Positions 26,710-36,296 of a stretch of 63,460 nucleotides of DNA are shown one piece after another. Source of the stretch: Caryophanales bacterium UBA3375 (lineage in GTDB: Bacteria; Bacillota_I; Bacilli_A; UBA3375); contig DEQD01000007.1 in the NCBI GenBank assembly GCA_002359095.1, positions 1 to 63,460 of the forward strand, given 5' to 3'. Each line of letters starts with the position of its first letter. The stretch's first letter is position 1. Below the pieces are notes generated by a model that was not told where the DNA came from, did not search any database, and saw only the letters and a program-made list of their open reading frames with translations. Both the position numbers and the translations under genes were made by a program.

Positions 26710-27636
26710 CTAATCTAACATATCACCAATACTTAGTTCACTCTTACCGTTTAAATATGACTTAATATCCATTGGTTTTTTACCAGCTGGCTGTAATTTA
26801 GTAACTACAATATTACCTCCTTCACAGCCTAAATAAATTCCTGATTTATCAACATTAGTTATTGATCCAATAATACTACTATTATAATCTTTATGACATT
26901 CAATAATTTTATAACGATTATCATTTATCATAAAATAACATCCTGGATAATCTAATAAACTTCTAATTTTATTATAAACTTCATCTACATTTATACTAAA
27001 ATTAATATGTTCATCTTCTTTAGTTATCATTTTAGTGTATGTTACTTTATCTTCTTCTTGTTTAGTTCTTTTAATTTTATCATTTTCAAAATCAATAAAG
27101 AACTGATCTAGTAATTTACAAGCTTTTGTATTAAGTTTTTCAAATAATGTAGTTGTTGTATCATTTTCTTCAATTTCCATTTGTTCTTGAATAAATACAT
27201 CACCTGCATCCATTTTCTTAACCATTTCCATAATACTAATCCCTGTTGTTTTATCACCATTACTTATCGCACTTTGTACTGGGCTTGCACCACGGTATAA
27301 AGGTAATAATGAATAATGAACATTGACATTTAATCCCTTCGTATTATTTAATAATTCTTCTGGAATAATTTGCCCATAAGCAACAGTAAGCATTACATCA
27401 TAATCAATATCTAATAGTTCTTGATAATCAGTTTTAATATTTTCTGGTTGGTAAACATTAACGTTGTATTCATTGGCTATTGTTTTTACTACAGTAGGTG
27501 TTAGTTCTTTTTTTCGACCTTGAACTTTATCAGGTTGAGATACACAACCAACAATATGGTAATTATTTTCAAGTAAGTACCTTAAAATAAATCCACTATG
27601 TTGGTCAGTCCCCATAAAAAGAATTTTAGTATTCAT
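26710..27636 (-). CDS. fmt: methionyl-tRNA formyltransferase
   Basis: Fmt formylates initiator Met-tRNA with 10-formyl-tetrahydrofolate, so the organism initiates translation with formyl-Met. The active-site segment NVHYSLLPLYRGASP is at about residues 105-119. The conserved catalytic Asp lies in a MDAGDVF segment further on, and the C-terminal OB-like tRNA-binding domain is present. Length is 308 residues. It starts 1 nt after the leuS stop and no clear Shine-Dalgarno is seen, so translation probably depends on leuS. Confidence 0.95.
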   Translation of the reverse strand: MNTKILFMGTDQHSGFILRYLLENNYHIVGCVSQPDKVQGRKKELTPTVVKTIANEYNVNVYQPENIKTDYQELLDIDYDVMLTVAYGQIIPEELLNNTKGLNVNVHYSLLPLYRGASPVQSAISNGDKTTGISIMEMVKKMDAGDVFIQEQMEIEENDTTTTLFEKLNTKACKLLDQFFIDFENDKIKRTKQEEDKVTYTKMITKEDEHINFSINVDEVYNKIRSLLDYPGCYFMINDNRYKIIECHKDYNSSIIGSITNVDKSGIYLGCEGGNIVVTKLQPAGKKPMDIKSYLNGKSELSIGDMLD

Positions 27637-27637
27637 A

Positions 27638-30013
27638 TTATTTAACTACATAGTTAACCAATTTATTAACTACTACAATCTCTTTAACCATTTCTTTTCC
27701 ATCAAGGAATTCACTAACACTTGCTTTTGCTAATTCATTTAAACTATCTTTATCTAAATCTCGTTCTACTTCTAATTTTTGTTTAATCTTACCATTAACT
27801 TGAACTACAATTTCAATTGTATTAGAAACCAATTTTGATTCATCAACTTTTGGCCAACTTAATTCGTTAACACTAAACTCATTACCTAATACTTCTAAGT
27901 TTAATTCTTCACTTACATGGGGAATAAATGGATTAATGATAATTATAAAACGTTCTAATTGTGATTTAGTAATTTGTTTTTCTTTATAAACTTCATTTAC
28001 AAAAATCATTAATTGACTAATTGCAGTATTAAACGATAAGTTGTTAATATCATCTTCTACTTTTTTAATTGTTTGATTCAACAATACTTCTAATGTTTCA
28101 TTTTCTTTAACAATTTCTACATTATCAACCATACGCCAAACACGATCGATAAAACGTTTAGCTCCATCTAAACCATCTTCTGTCCAAGCAACACTAGCAT
28201 CAAGTGGTCCCATAAACATTTCATATAAGCGAAGTGCATCAGCACCATGAGATGCTACTATATCATCTGGATTTACCACATTCCCCTTAGACTTAGACAT
28301 TTTTTGATTATCTTCACCTAATATCATTCCTTGATTAAATAAACGCATAAATGGTTCATCAACAGGAATTACTCCAATATCATATAAGAATTTAAACCAG
28401 AAACGAGCATATAATAAGTGTAGTACAGCGTGTTCTGCTCCACCAATATATAAATCTACCGGTAACCACTCTTTAGCAATATCAAAGTCAACTAATTTTT
28501 CGGTGTTATTTGGATCTAGATAACGAATATAGTACCAACAACTACCAGCCCATTGAGGCATTGTATTTGTTTCTCTTATATATTTCTTACCATCAATTTC
28601 AACATTTAACCACTCTTTTGCATTAACTAACGGACTTTGCCCATCTTCTCCTGGTGAAAACTCATCTAGATGAGGTAACATTACTGGTAAATCTTTTTCA
28701 TCAACTAAACGAATATTTCCTTCTTCATCATATAATACCGGAAATGGTTCACCCCAATAACGTTGACGAGAAAAAATCCAATCTCTTAATTTATAAGTAA
28801 TTTCTTTTCTACCTTTATTTATTTGTTCTAATATTTCAATTACTTTTTGATTAGCTTGACTAGGAGTTAATCCATTAAGTTGTTCAGAATTAATTAACGG
28901 TTCATCATTAATAATTGCTTCTGATTCATCTCCTGGTTGAATTACTTTAAATGCTAAATTATATTTTTTAGCAAAATCATAATCACGTTGATCATGGCTA
29001 GGAGCACACATTACTGCTCCTGTACCAAAACTTGGTAATACATAATCACCTAAGTATACTGGTAATAATTCACCACTTAAAGGATGTTTTACATAACTTC
29101 CAGTAAAGAATCCTTCTTTATCTTTATTAAGTTCACTTCTTTCTAAATCAGATTTATTAGTTACTTTAGCAATGAATTCTTTAGCTTCTTCTTGATTTTG
29201 AACAACTAATTTATCAACTAATGGATGTTCACAAGAAATAACAATAGCACTAACTCCATAAATGGTGTATGGCATTGTAGTAAACACTTCAATGCTATCA
29301 TTACTATTATCTATATCAAAGTTAATGATTGCCCCTTCACTTCTTCCAATCCAATTACGTTGCATATCTTTAAGTGATTGTGGCCAATCTAATTTATCTA
29401 AATCATCAATTAAGCGATCAGCATACTTCGTGATTTTAAGTACCCATTGACGCATTGGTTTTTGTACTACCTGATGTCCTTTTTCACAACATCCATCATT
29501 AACCTCTTCATTAGCAAGTACTGCTTTACATTCAGGACAGAAGTTAACTGGAACATCCTTTACTTCAGCTAATCCATTTTCATATAACTTAATAAAAATC
29601 CATTGTGACCATTTATAGTATTCAGGATTTGTAGTATTAACTTCACGATCCCAATCATAACTAAATCCTAATGATTGGATTTGTTTTCTAAATGTATCAA
29701 TGTTTTTATTAGTAAATTCTCCTGGATGGTTGTTAGTTTTAAGAGCATATTGTTCTGCAGGTAAACCAAAAGCATCCCATCCCATTGGATGAAGAACACT
29801 ATAACCAGCTAATCGTTTATAACGAGAAACAATGTCAGTTGCTGTATAACCTTTAGGGTGACCAACATGTAGTCCACTACCAGATGGATAAGGAAACATA
29901 TCAAGACAATAATATTTAGGTTTATCACTCTTAATATCAGTTTTAAAAGTCTTATTATTAACCCAATAATCTTGCCATTTTTTCTCTATTTTTCTAAAAT
30001 CATATTCTTTCAT
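27638..30013 (-). CDS. leuS: leucyl-tRNA synthetase
   Basis: LeuRS charges tRNA-Leu; it is a class Ia synthetase with a CP1 editing domain. The HIGH-type motif appears as HVGH (in SGLHVGHPKG, about residue 49), the KMSKS loop as KMSKSKGN near residue 576, and the editing site threonines lie in FTTMPYT. Length is 791 residues, usual for bacteria. A GGAG site lies 5 nt upstream of the ATG, directly behind the T-run of the ftsZ1 terminator, so no room exists for a separate promoter between them. Confidence 0.97.
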   Translation of the reverse strand: MKEYDFRKIEKKWQDYWVNNKTFKTDIKSDKPKYYCLDMFPYPSGSGLHVGHPKGYTATDIVSRYKRLAGYSVLHPMGWDAFGLPAEQYALKTNNHPGEFTNKNIDTFRKQIQSLGFSYDWDREVNTTNPEYYKWSQWIFIKLYENGLAEVKDVPVNFCPECKAVLANEEVNDGCCEKGHQVVQKPMRQWVLKITKYADRLIDDLDKLDWPQSLKDMQRNWIGRSEGAIINFDIDNSNDSIEVFTTMPYTIYGVSAIVISCEHPLVDKLVVQNQEEAKEFIAKVTNKSDLERSELNKDKEGFFTGSYVKHPLSGELLPVYLGDYVLPSFGTGAVMCAPSHDQRDYDFAKKYNLAFKVIQPGDESEAIINDEPLINSEQLNGLTPSQANQKVIEILEQINKGRKEITYKLRDWIFSRQRYWGEPFPVLYDEEGNIRLVDEKDLPVMLPHLDEFSPGEDGQSPLVNAKEWLNVEIDGKKYIRETNTMPQWAGSCWYYIRYLDPNNTEKLVDFDIAKEWLPVDLYIGGAEHAVLHLLYARFWFKFLYDIGVIPVDEPFMRLFNQGMILGEDNQKMSKSKGNVVNPDDIVASHGADALRLYEMFMGPLDASVAWTEDGLDGAKRFIDRVWRMVDNVEIVKENETLEVLLNQTIKKVEDDINNLSFNTAISQLMIFVNEVYKEKQITKSQLERFIIIINPFIPHVSEELNLEVLGNEFSVNELSWPKVDESKLVSNTIEIVVQVNGKIKQKLEVERDLDKDSLNELAKASVSEFLDGKEMVKEIVVVNKLVNYVVK

Positions 30014-30027
30014 CTAAACTCCATTGT

Positions 30028-30059
30028 AAAAACAACTATTTATAAAAATAGTTGTTTTT
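30028..30059 (-). terminator. bidirectional-type terminator between ftsZ1 and leuS
   Basis: A perfect 14-bp stem pairs 30028-30041 with 30046-30059 around a 4-nt loop, with T runs at both ends. It begins 5 nt after the ftsZ1 stop and ends 14 nt before the leuS start codon, touching the leuS ribosome binding site. Confidence 0.85.
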
Positions 30060-30064
30060 TAAAA

Positions 30065-31207
30065 TTAAACTCCTAAAATATCAGAATTTTCTATTTCCTC
30101 TTCTTTATTTTTAATTACTCTATCTACAGTTTTATCATCTTCAAATCCAGTAGCAATTAAAGTAACCTCAACTTCTTTTGTTCCTTTATTATGGTAGTAA
30201 GGAGTAACCGTAACATTAATGTTTGTATACTCTTCAGGTGTGTAATTAAATAACTTTCTTATAATTCTATGAGGATGAGCTTGCATATTATCTCTAGTAG
30301 TACCCTCTGGATAACCGATAGATAAGATAATCGATTTTGCTCCCCTTACTGATACATCTAACATTTCTGATAAGACTGCTTTTTCGATTGCTTTAGCTAA
30401 ATTAAACTCAATTTCGCGCGCTCTTATAGCACGTTCTCTATCGACAAACTCTCCAGCTGCTTCTTTTCTATCTAAATCTGCATTAATAGCATCTTTGTGA
30501 TCATCTGGTAGTTCTTTACCTGATGATTCTATAGATATAACTGCTAAACCAGCATTAGTTAACATCCCCTTAAGTTGGTTGTAACTAATATCTTTCCCGT
30601 AAGTTGTTGAATTAGTTAATACACTAATAAAGGCTAAGATTGCTGTTTTAAGCACATTATCAGGTAATTCAAATGCATCTTCAACAAACACATCAGAATG
30701 ATTATGAATTAAATTTTGATTTGAAATTACTAAACAAACATCACATGTTTCTTCTAATGCTTTAACTCCACCAATAGCTGAACGCATTCTATTAGTTCCT
30801 TCAAAAGTAAATGGTGTTGTAACAACAGCAATCGTTAATAACCCTTTTTCACGTGCATAGTTAGCAATTTCTGGAGCAGCACCTGTTCCTGTTCCACCAC
30901 CCATACCAGCAGCAATAAATAAAATATCTGTATCATCTAAATGACCTTCAATTAATTGTCTACTTTCTCTAGCGGCTTCTGCTCCTACTGAAGGTAGAGC
31001 TCCAGCTCCTAATCCTTGAGTTAATTCTTCACCTAACTTAATTTTAAAATCTGCTTTTGAGTTTTTTAATGCTTGTGCATCTGTATTTAGTGCATAAGTT
31101 ATAACTTTACCATCAATACCAATTGTTTTTAAGTGATCAACAGTGTTATTACCTCCACCTCCTACTCCAAAAACCTTCATTTTTACTACAGTATCAGAAT
31201 TTGACAT
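30065..31207 (-). CDS. ftsZ: FtsZ paralog 1: intact GTP pocket, T7 catalytic acids lost
   Basis: FtsZ is the tubulin-like GTPase of the division ring. This 380-residue protein keeps all nucleotide loops: GVGGGGNN (14-21), the NTDAQAL and LTQGLGAG segments, the tubulin signature GMGGGTGTG (101-109), PFTFEG (132-137) and guanine-contacting Asp183. By eye alignment its T7 loop reads DISYNQ (206-211; codons 30575-30592) where FtsZ normally has N-x-D-F-A-D, so both catalytic acids are gone. A charged insertion of about 39 residues follows (228-266), and the C-terminus lacks the usual IPxFL tail. It has its own promoter and terminator and lies outside the dcw block. Confidence 0.93.
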   Translation of the reverse strand: MSNSDTVVKMKVFGVGGGGNNTVDHLKTIGIDGKVITYALNTDAQALKNSKADFKIKLGEELTQGLGAGALPSVGAEAARESRQLIEGHLDDTDILFIAAGMGGGTGTGAAPEIANYAREKGLLTIAVVTTPFTFEGTNRMRSAIGGVKALEETCDVCLVISNQNLIHNHSDVFVEDAFELPDNVLKTAILAFISVLTNSTTYGKDISYNQLKGMLTNAGLAVISIESSGKELPDDHKDAINADLDRKEAAGEFVDRERAIRAREIEFNLAKAIEKAVLSEMLDVSVRGAKSIILSIGYPEGTTRDNMQAHPHRIIRKLFNYTPEEYTNINVTVTPYYHNKGTKEVEVTLIATGFEDDKTVDRVIKNKEEEIENSDILGV

Positions 31208-31228
31208 TATTTCTCCTTATCTTTTAAT

Positions 31229-31237
31229 ATTATACCA
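31229..31237 (-). promoter_or_regulatory. extended -10 promoter of ftsZ1
   Basis: On the minus strand TTTTGGTATAAT gives TATAAT at 31229-31234 preceded by TGG (31235-31237), an extended -10. No good -35 is visible. It lies 22 nt upstream of the ftsZ1 ATG, whose AAGGAG site is between. It makes ftsZ1 a probable single-gene unit together with the terminator at 30028-30059. Confidence 0.7.
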
Positions 31238-31259
31238 AAATTATTAATTTCTCATAGCT

Positions 31260-32693
31260 TTAACAACTAACATAGTTTAATGGATTTACACGTTGTCCAT
31301 TTATTTTTACCTCAAAGTGTAGGTGTGGCCCGGTTGCTAGTCCACTAGCTCCCTCATAACCTATAATTTGACCTCTCTCTACTCTTTGTCCCACACTTAC
31401 TAATGGGGCACTCATCATGTGTGCATATGTAGTTGACATACCATTACCATGATTAATAGTAACCGCGTTACCTCCACCATATCCATCCCAACCAGAAGCT
31501 GAAACTACTCCGTTATCAGCAGCATAGATTGGTGCTCCATACCAAGATTGGATATCTATTGCTAAGTGTCCTACTCCTGCAAGGTCAGCACCACCATAAC
31601 CATTTGTGATTCGACAACCACTAGCAGGCCACCTTAGGTTTCCTGAACCAACACCTGCTACTTCTTTTGTACCAACTAAAGTAATTTCTGGACTACTTTC
31701 TTCAATTACTTCATAATCAATTGGTGAAGTAGAAACTTCCTTACCATTTACTACTTTAACTTGATAAGTTACTTTTTGCACCCCATCTTTACCGGCTTGT
31801 TTAATTTTTTTCTCACCTGCACGAAGAGTATCAGAATACTCAGTTGCTTGTTGGTAAGGTAGGGCTTGATTTTCACTATATTGATAATAACTTACTACAT
31901 CAACTACCGGACTAGGTTTATTTACAACAACTTCCATTCCATCATAAAATAAATCTGTTGTTTTAGTTTGATTATTAATTGCAAACTCATCTTTATTTAA
32001 ATCATTTTGATTTAATACTTCTTCTATTGTTTGCCCATCTTCAATAGTTTGTGTTTTCTTATCTTGATTTTCATTATTAATTTGGAATTTAAAATCTTCT
32101 TCACTACTAATAACTTGATTTTCAGGAACTTTAGTTTGTTTAATTTCAATATTGTTTTCTATTTTAAATCCACTAAATACTCTTCCACCTACATCCACTG
32201 GATTTACTTTATTTGAGTTAATATAAGCATCATAACTTTCTTGGTTTGGAAATGCTTTTCTAACCAATTCTTTCATCGTGTTATCAAAGATATCACGATT
32301 ATCTAAATAATAAGTATGATCATCGATTTTAACTGTATAACCATCAACTAATTTAACAGCACCATTAATGGTATCTTCTATACTTCCATCATCAGTAATA
32401 GTAGAAAATGTCTGATTATCTTCAATTCTTATACTTAAATCTGTTTGATTTTCAGCACTGTTAATCGCTTCTTTTTCTTCACTAGTTAATTCATTATTAT
32501 TTCGCACTAATGATAATTCATCATTATTATAAATAAATGTTGTTGCTTGACTTTTAATTGTTCCTTTATTAGGAATACTAACTAATACTAATATAAAAAT
32601 ACATACAACTGAGGCAAAAAATAATCCTATTTTTTTCCAATTAATATTGAATTTAATATCTTGAATTTTATTACTATTATTTTCTTTTATCAT
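31260..32693 (-). CDS. membrane-anchored M23 peptidase with G5 domain
   Basis: A wall-active metallopeptidase that should cleave peptidoglycan cross-bridges or stem peptides. The order is: short basic cytoplasmic start, membrane anchor at about residues 21-42, an Asn/Asp-rich extracellular stretch, a G5 domain ending in the VGTK motif (about residues 275-350), and the C-terminal LytM/M23 domain. The zinc ligands are complete: HLAID for the HxxxD site, and HLHFE near the C-terminus with TYAH before it. Activity is therefore expected. It overlaps corA by 4 nt and precedes ftsZ1, which suggests a link to septum or wall remodelling. Confidence 0.93.
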   Translation of the reverse strand: MIKENNSNKIQDIKFNINWKKIGLFFASVVCIFILVLVSIPNKGTIKSQATTFIYNNDELSLVRNNNELTSEEKEAINSAENQTDLSIRIEDNQTFSTITDDGSIEDTINGAVKLVDGYTVKIDDHTYYLDNRDIFDNTMKELVRKAFPNQESYDAYINSNKVNPVDVGGRVFSGFKIENNIEIKQTKVPENQVISSEEDFKFQINNENQDKKTQTIEDGQTIEEVLNQNDLNKDEFAINNQTKTTDLFYDGMEVVVNKPSPVVDVVSYYQYSENQALPYQQATEYSDTLRAGEKKIKQAGKDGVQKVTYQVKVVNGKEVSTSPIDYEVIEESSPEITLVGTKEVAGVGSGNLRWPASGCRITNGYGGADLAGVGHLAIDIQSWYGAPIYAADNGVVSASGWDGYGGGNAVTINHGNGMSTTYAHMMSAPLVSVGQRVERGQIIGYEGASGLATGPHLHFEVKINGQRVNPLNYVSC

Positions 32694-33640
32694 AACATAT
32701 CCTTTTTCTTCATAATTTTATAGATTATAAATGTCAATAGTCCCATAAACAACGTTAATACATACATAAATATTAATGAACTAGATACAAAATCTGGAAA
32801 CTTAACATTCATTCCAAAGAAACTAGTAATTAACATTGGAATGTTAATTACAATTGTAATACTAGCAAGTATTTTCATTACAATATTTAAACTATTATTG
32901 TTGATTGATTCAAAAGCACCACGAATACTATTAATAATTCGACTATTTACCATCGCCATTTCTCCGGCTTGTTGGATTTCAATTATTGTATCTTCTAGTA
33001 AATCTTTATCATCATCATTGGTTGTTAAGAAGTTAGTTCTAAACAAACGCTTAACAACTACCTCATTACCATTTAGAGCTGTATTAAAATATACTAATGT
33101 TTTTTCCATATTAAGCAATTCCAATAAATATTCTTTACGTGTTTCTTTATATAATAAATTTTCAATTTGTTCTGTTCTAACATCAATCATTCTTAAAGCA
33201 CGTAAGTATGATGATGCAATTTGATAAATAATACGCGTAACAAATCTAGTAGTATTTGAAATATCTAATTTTAAACGTGTATTATTAATAATACGATTAA
33301 ATACTTCTAATTGACTTTGACAAACAGTAATTACAACATTATCCTTTACAATAATCCCTACTGGAATTGTTTCATAAACACTTTTATCGTATTTACTATT
33401 TTTCTTAATACTTGCATTGACAATAATTAAGATTTGATCTTCAAAATCATCAATACGTGATCTCTCTTCTAAATCTAAAGAGGCAGCAATAGCTTCTGCC
33501 TCAATTCCTAGTTCAGTTACTAAATCTCTAACTTCTTCATTACTTGGATTAACGACGTTAATCCATACTGAATCATTAGAAGAAAAGTTATAGTCACTTT
33601 GACTAATAAAACCATCTTTACTAGTATAAACATCAACCAT
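32690..33640 (-). CDS. corA: CorA-family magnesium/divalent cation channel
   Basis: CorA forms pentameric Mg2+ channels. The N-terminal cytoplasmic domain and the long stalk helix are followed by two membrane helices at the C-terminus, with the pore signature GMN (in SFFGMNVKFP) at the end of the first. A Lys-rich cytoplasmic tail (KKKD) closes the protein. Length is 316 residues. AGGAGG precedes the ATG, 19 nt after alaS. The GMN motif is intact, so transport function is likely; the cation preference cannot be read from sequence. Confidence 0.93.
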   Translation of the reverse strand: MVDVYTSKDGFISQSDYNFSSNDSVWINVVNPSNEEVRDLVTELGIEAEAIAASLDLEERSRIDDFEDQILIIVNASIKKNSKYDKSVYETIPVGIIVKDNVVITVCQSQLEVFNRIINNTRLKLDISNTTRFVTRIIYQIASSYLRALRMIDVRTEQIENLLYKETRKEYLLELLNMEKTLVYFNTALNGNEVVVKRLFRTNFLTTNDDDKDLLEDTIIEIQQAGEMAMVNSRIINSIRGAFESINNNSLNIVMKILASITIVINIPMLITSFFGMNVKFPDFVSSSLIFMYVLTLFMGLLTFIIYKIMKKKDML

Positions 33641-33659
33641 ACTACCTCCTAACTACTTT

Positions 33660-36296
33660 TTAGATATTATAACCACCTTGAGCCATATTATCTTTTCCAC
33701 CACCACGACCATTGTGTGGTTCAATTATTTGACTAAGTACTTCTTTAGCACTTACTTTACTTGTAATGTTTTCGCTACATTTAACAATAACATTAACTTT
33801 ATTATCTTCTTGACTTTGCAATACAATCACATCAGCATCTGTATCATTTAGTAAGTTATCAGCAATATTTCTTAAATCTTTACCATTAACATCCTCTAAT
33901 TTTGCACTAATGTAATTAATACCATCTTTAACATCTACTTGTTGTCTTAATTCTTGAGAAATAGTACTAATTAAATTACTTGCTTGTTCTTTTAACTTAG
34001 TACTAGCTTCTTTTACTTTTTTATTTATTATATCATATTTATTAGCTACTTCTTGACAATCAAAATTAGCTAACTTAGCAATATGAAGCAATTTTTGATA
34101 AGTAATATCAAGGTTATCAATCTTAACTTTTTTATTATTAGCTATTTTTTCTTTAATCTTAGCTACTTCTTCATCAAATTGGTTGACCAATTCTTGATAA
34201 TATAGTTTAATATTATCTCCAGTAATCCCTTCAATACGACGAACACCAGATCCAATTCCTGATTCACTTAGAATACAAAAACACTTAATTTCTTTTGTAT
34301 TGTTAACGTGAGTACCACCACATAACTCAATACTATCTCCCATTTTAACAACACGAACTATATCTCCATATTTCTCACCAAATAGACTCATAGCTCCCAT
34401 ATTTTGAGCTTCTTTAATTGGCATCTCATTAATATCAACATCTAAAGATTGGTTAATCATATCATTAACAATTGTTTCAATTTCATTTAATTGATCAATT
34501 GTTAATGCTTCTAAGTTACTAAAGTCAAAACGTGTACGCTTATCATCTTGATAACTACCTGCTTGTTTAGCGTTTTGACCAAGCACTTGTTGTAGGGCAT
34601 AATGTAATAAGTGGGTAACTGAGTGATTTTTACAAATTGCATTACGATAATCAACATCTACACTTGCCCTAACCATATCACCTACACTAATTGGTGATTC
34701 AACCACTACTTCTAGTAAGTGTTGACCATTAGGTAATTTTATTACATCAACAACTTCATTGTTGTTAATAAATCCTTTATCACTTACTTGACCACCACTT
34801 TGGGCATAAAATGGGCAGTTATCTAAAATAACATGTGTAGTTCCTTGATCAATAGTATCTAAAGATTGATGTAAGTCAGTAATAAATACTACTTTAGATT
34901 CACATTCTAAATTAGTATATCCAACAAATTTAGAATCAACTGTTATTTCTTTTAAGAATGCATTTTGTGCATTCATTGCTTTATTATCTTTAATCGAACT
35001 ACGTGCTCTTTCTTGTTGTGCTTTTAAGTTATTTTCAAACTCCTTAATATCAACACTATAACCTTGTTCTTCTAATAATTCTGTTGTTAATTCAATTGGA
35101 AATCCATATGTATCATATAATTTAAACGCAACATCACCAGCTAAAGTCTTAGAATCTAATTTTTCAATCTCTTGATTTAATAATTCTAATCCACTAGATA
35201 GAGTTTGTAGGAATCTAACCTCTTCTTGTTTAATTACTTTTTTAACATATTCTTGTTCAGCAAGTAAGTAATCATAAAATGGTTGTGATACATTAACAAC
35301 AATATCAACTAATTTATATAGGAATGGTTCTTTTAAGTTTAAGTTAATATAACCATATTTGCTAGCACGACGTAAAATTCTTCTAATTACATATCCTCTA
35401 CCTTCATTAGAAGGAATAACACCATCAGCAATTGCAAAGGTAAGTGCTCTAATATGGTCTGCTATTACTCTAAATGGCATTTTATTTTCTTCATAACTAA
35501 ATCCAGATAATTTAACTACTTCTTCAATTATTCTCATAAAATTATCAGTTTCAAAGTTTGTATCTACTTCCTGTAAGATACAAGCCATACGTTCAAGACC
35601 CATACCGGTATCGATATTTTTTTGTGGTAATTCTTCATACTCACTAATTGGTACTATTCCTGGTTTACAATTGTATTGAGAAAATACTATATTCCAAATT
35701 TCAATTACACGATCATTTTCTAAATCTTGTTCTAATAATATATATGGATCTCTATCATCATATTTTTGACCACGATCATAGAAAATCTCTAAGTTTGGTC
35801 CTCCTGGACCTTCTCCAATTTCCCAAAAGTTTTCTTCTAATTTAACAATACGATTAATATCTACATTATGAGCAAGTAAAATGTTTAGTGATTCTTCATC
35901 TTGTGGATGAATTGTAAAATAAAAATCATTTAAATCAAAATTAAACCATTTTTCTTCAAATAAAATTTCAAACATCATATCAATAGCTTCTTGTTTAAAG
36001 TAATCTCCAATTGAGAAGTTACCTAACATTTCAAATAATGTATGGTGACGAGATGTTAACCCAACATTTTCAATATCATTCGTTCTTATCGATTTTTGCG
36101 AGTTAGCAATACGATTTTTTGGTGGTTTTTCACTTCCATCAAAATATTTTTTTAGTGTTGCAACTCCTGAGTTAATAAATAATAACGAATTGTCATTAAC
36201 AGGAATTAATGATTTACTACTTTCAATATAATGTTCTTTTTCTTTAAAATAATCTAACCATAATTGTCTAACTTCATTAGTACTTAGTCTTTTCAT
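33660..36296 (-). CDS. alaS: alanyl-tRNA synthetase
   Basis: AlaRS charges tRNA-Ala, recognising the G3-U70 pair, and edits Ser/Gly mischarging. The class II catalytic core is at the N-terminus, the editing domain zinc site shows CGGTHVNNT near residue 650, and the C-Ala domain ends with GRGGGKDNMAQGG. Length is 878 residues, normal. It starts on the ATGA that ends recD2, with AAGGAG upstream. The recD2-alaS order is common in Firmicutes. Confidence 0.97.
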   Translation of the reverse strand: MKRLSTNEVRQLWLDYFKEKEHYIESSKSLIPVNDNSLLFINSGVATLKKYFDGSEKPPKNRIANSQKSIRTNDIENVGLTSRHHTLFEMLGNFSIGDYFKQEAIDMMFEILFEEKWFNFDLNDFYFTIHPQDEESLNILLAHNVDINRIVKLEENFWEIGEGPGGPNLEIFYDRGQKYDDRDPYILLEQDLENDRVIEIWNIVFSQYNCKPGIVPISEYEELPQKNIDTGMGLERMACILQEVDTNFETDNFMRIIEEVVKLSGFSYEENKMPFRVIADHIRALTFAIADGVIPSNEGRGYVIRRILRRASKYGYINLNLKEPFLYKLVDIVVNVSQPFYDYLLAEQEYVKKVIKQEEVRFLQTLSSGLELLNQEIEKLDSKTLAGDVAFKLYDTYGFPIELTTELLEEQGYSVDIKEFENNLKAQQERARSSIKDNKAMNAQNAFLKEITVDSKFVGYTNLECESKVVFITDLHQSLDTIDQGTTHVILDNCPFYAQSGGQVSDKGFINNNEVVDVIKLPNGQHLLEVVVESPISVGDMVRASVDVDYRNAICKNHSVTHLLHYALQQVLGQNAKQAGSYQDDKRTRFDFSNLEALTIDQLNEIETIVNDMINQSLDVDINEMPIKEAQNMGAMSLFGEKYGDIVRVVKMGDSIELCGGTHVNNTKEIKCFCILSESGIGSGVRRIEGITGDNIKLYYQELVNQFDEEVAKIKEKIANNKKVKIDNLDITYQKLLHIAKLANFDCQEVANKYDIINKKVKEASTKLKEQASNLISTISQELRQQVDVKDGINYISAKLEDVNGKDLRNIADNLLNDTDADVIVLQSQEDNKVNVIVKCSENITSKVSAKEVLSQIIEPHNGRGGGKDNMAQGGYNI

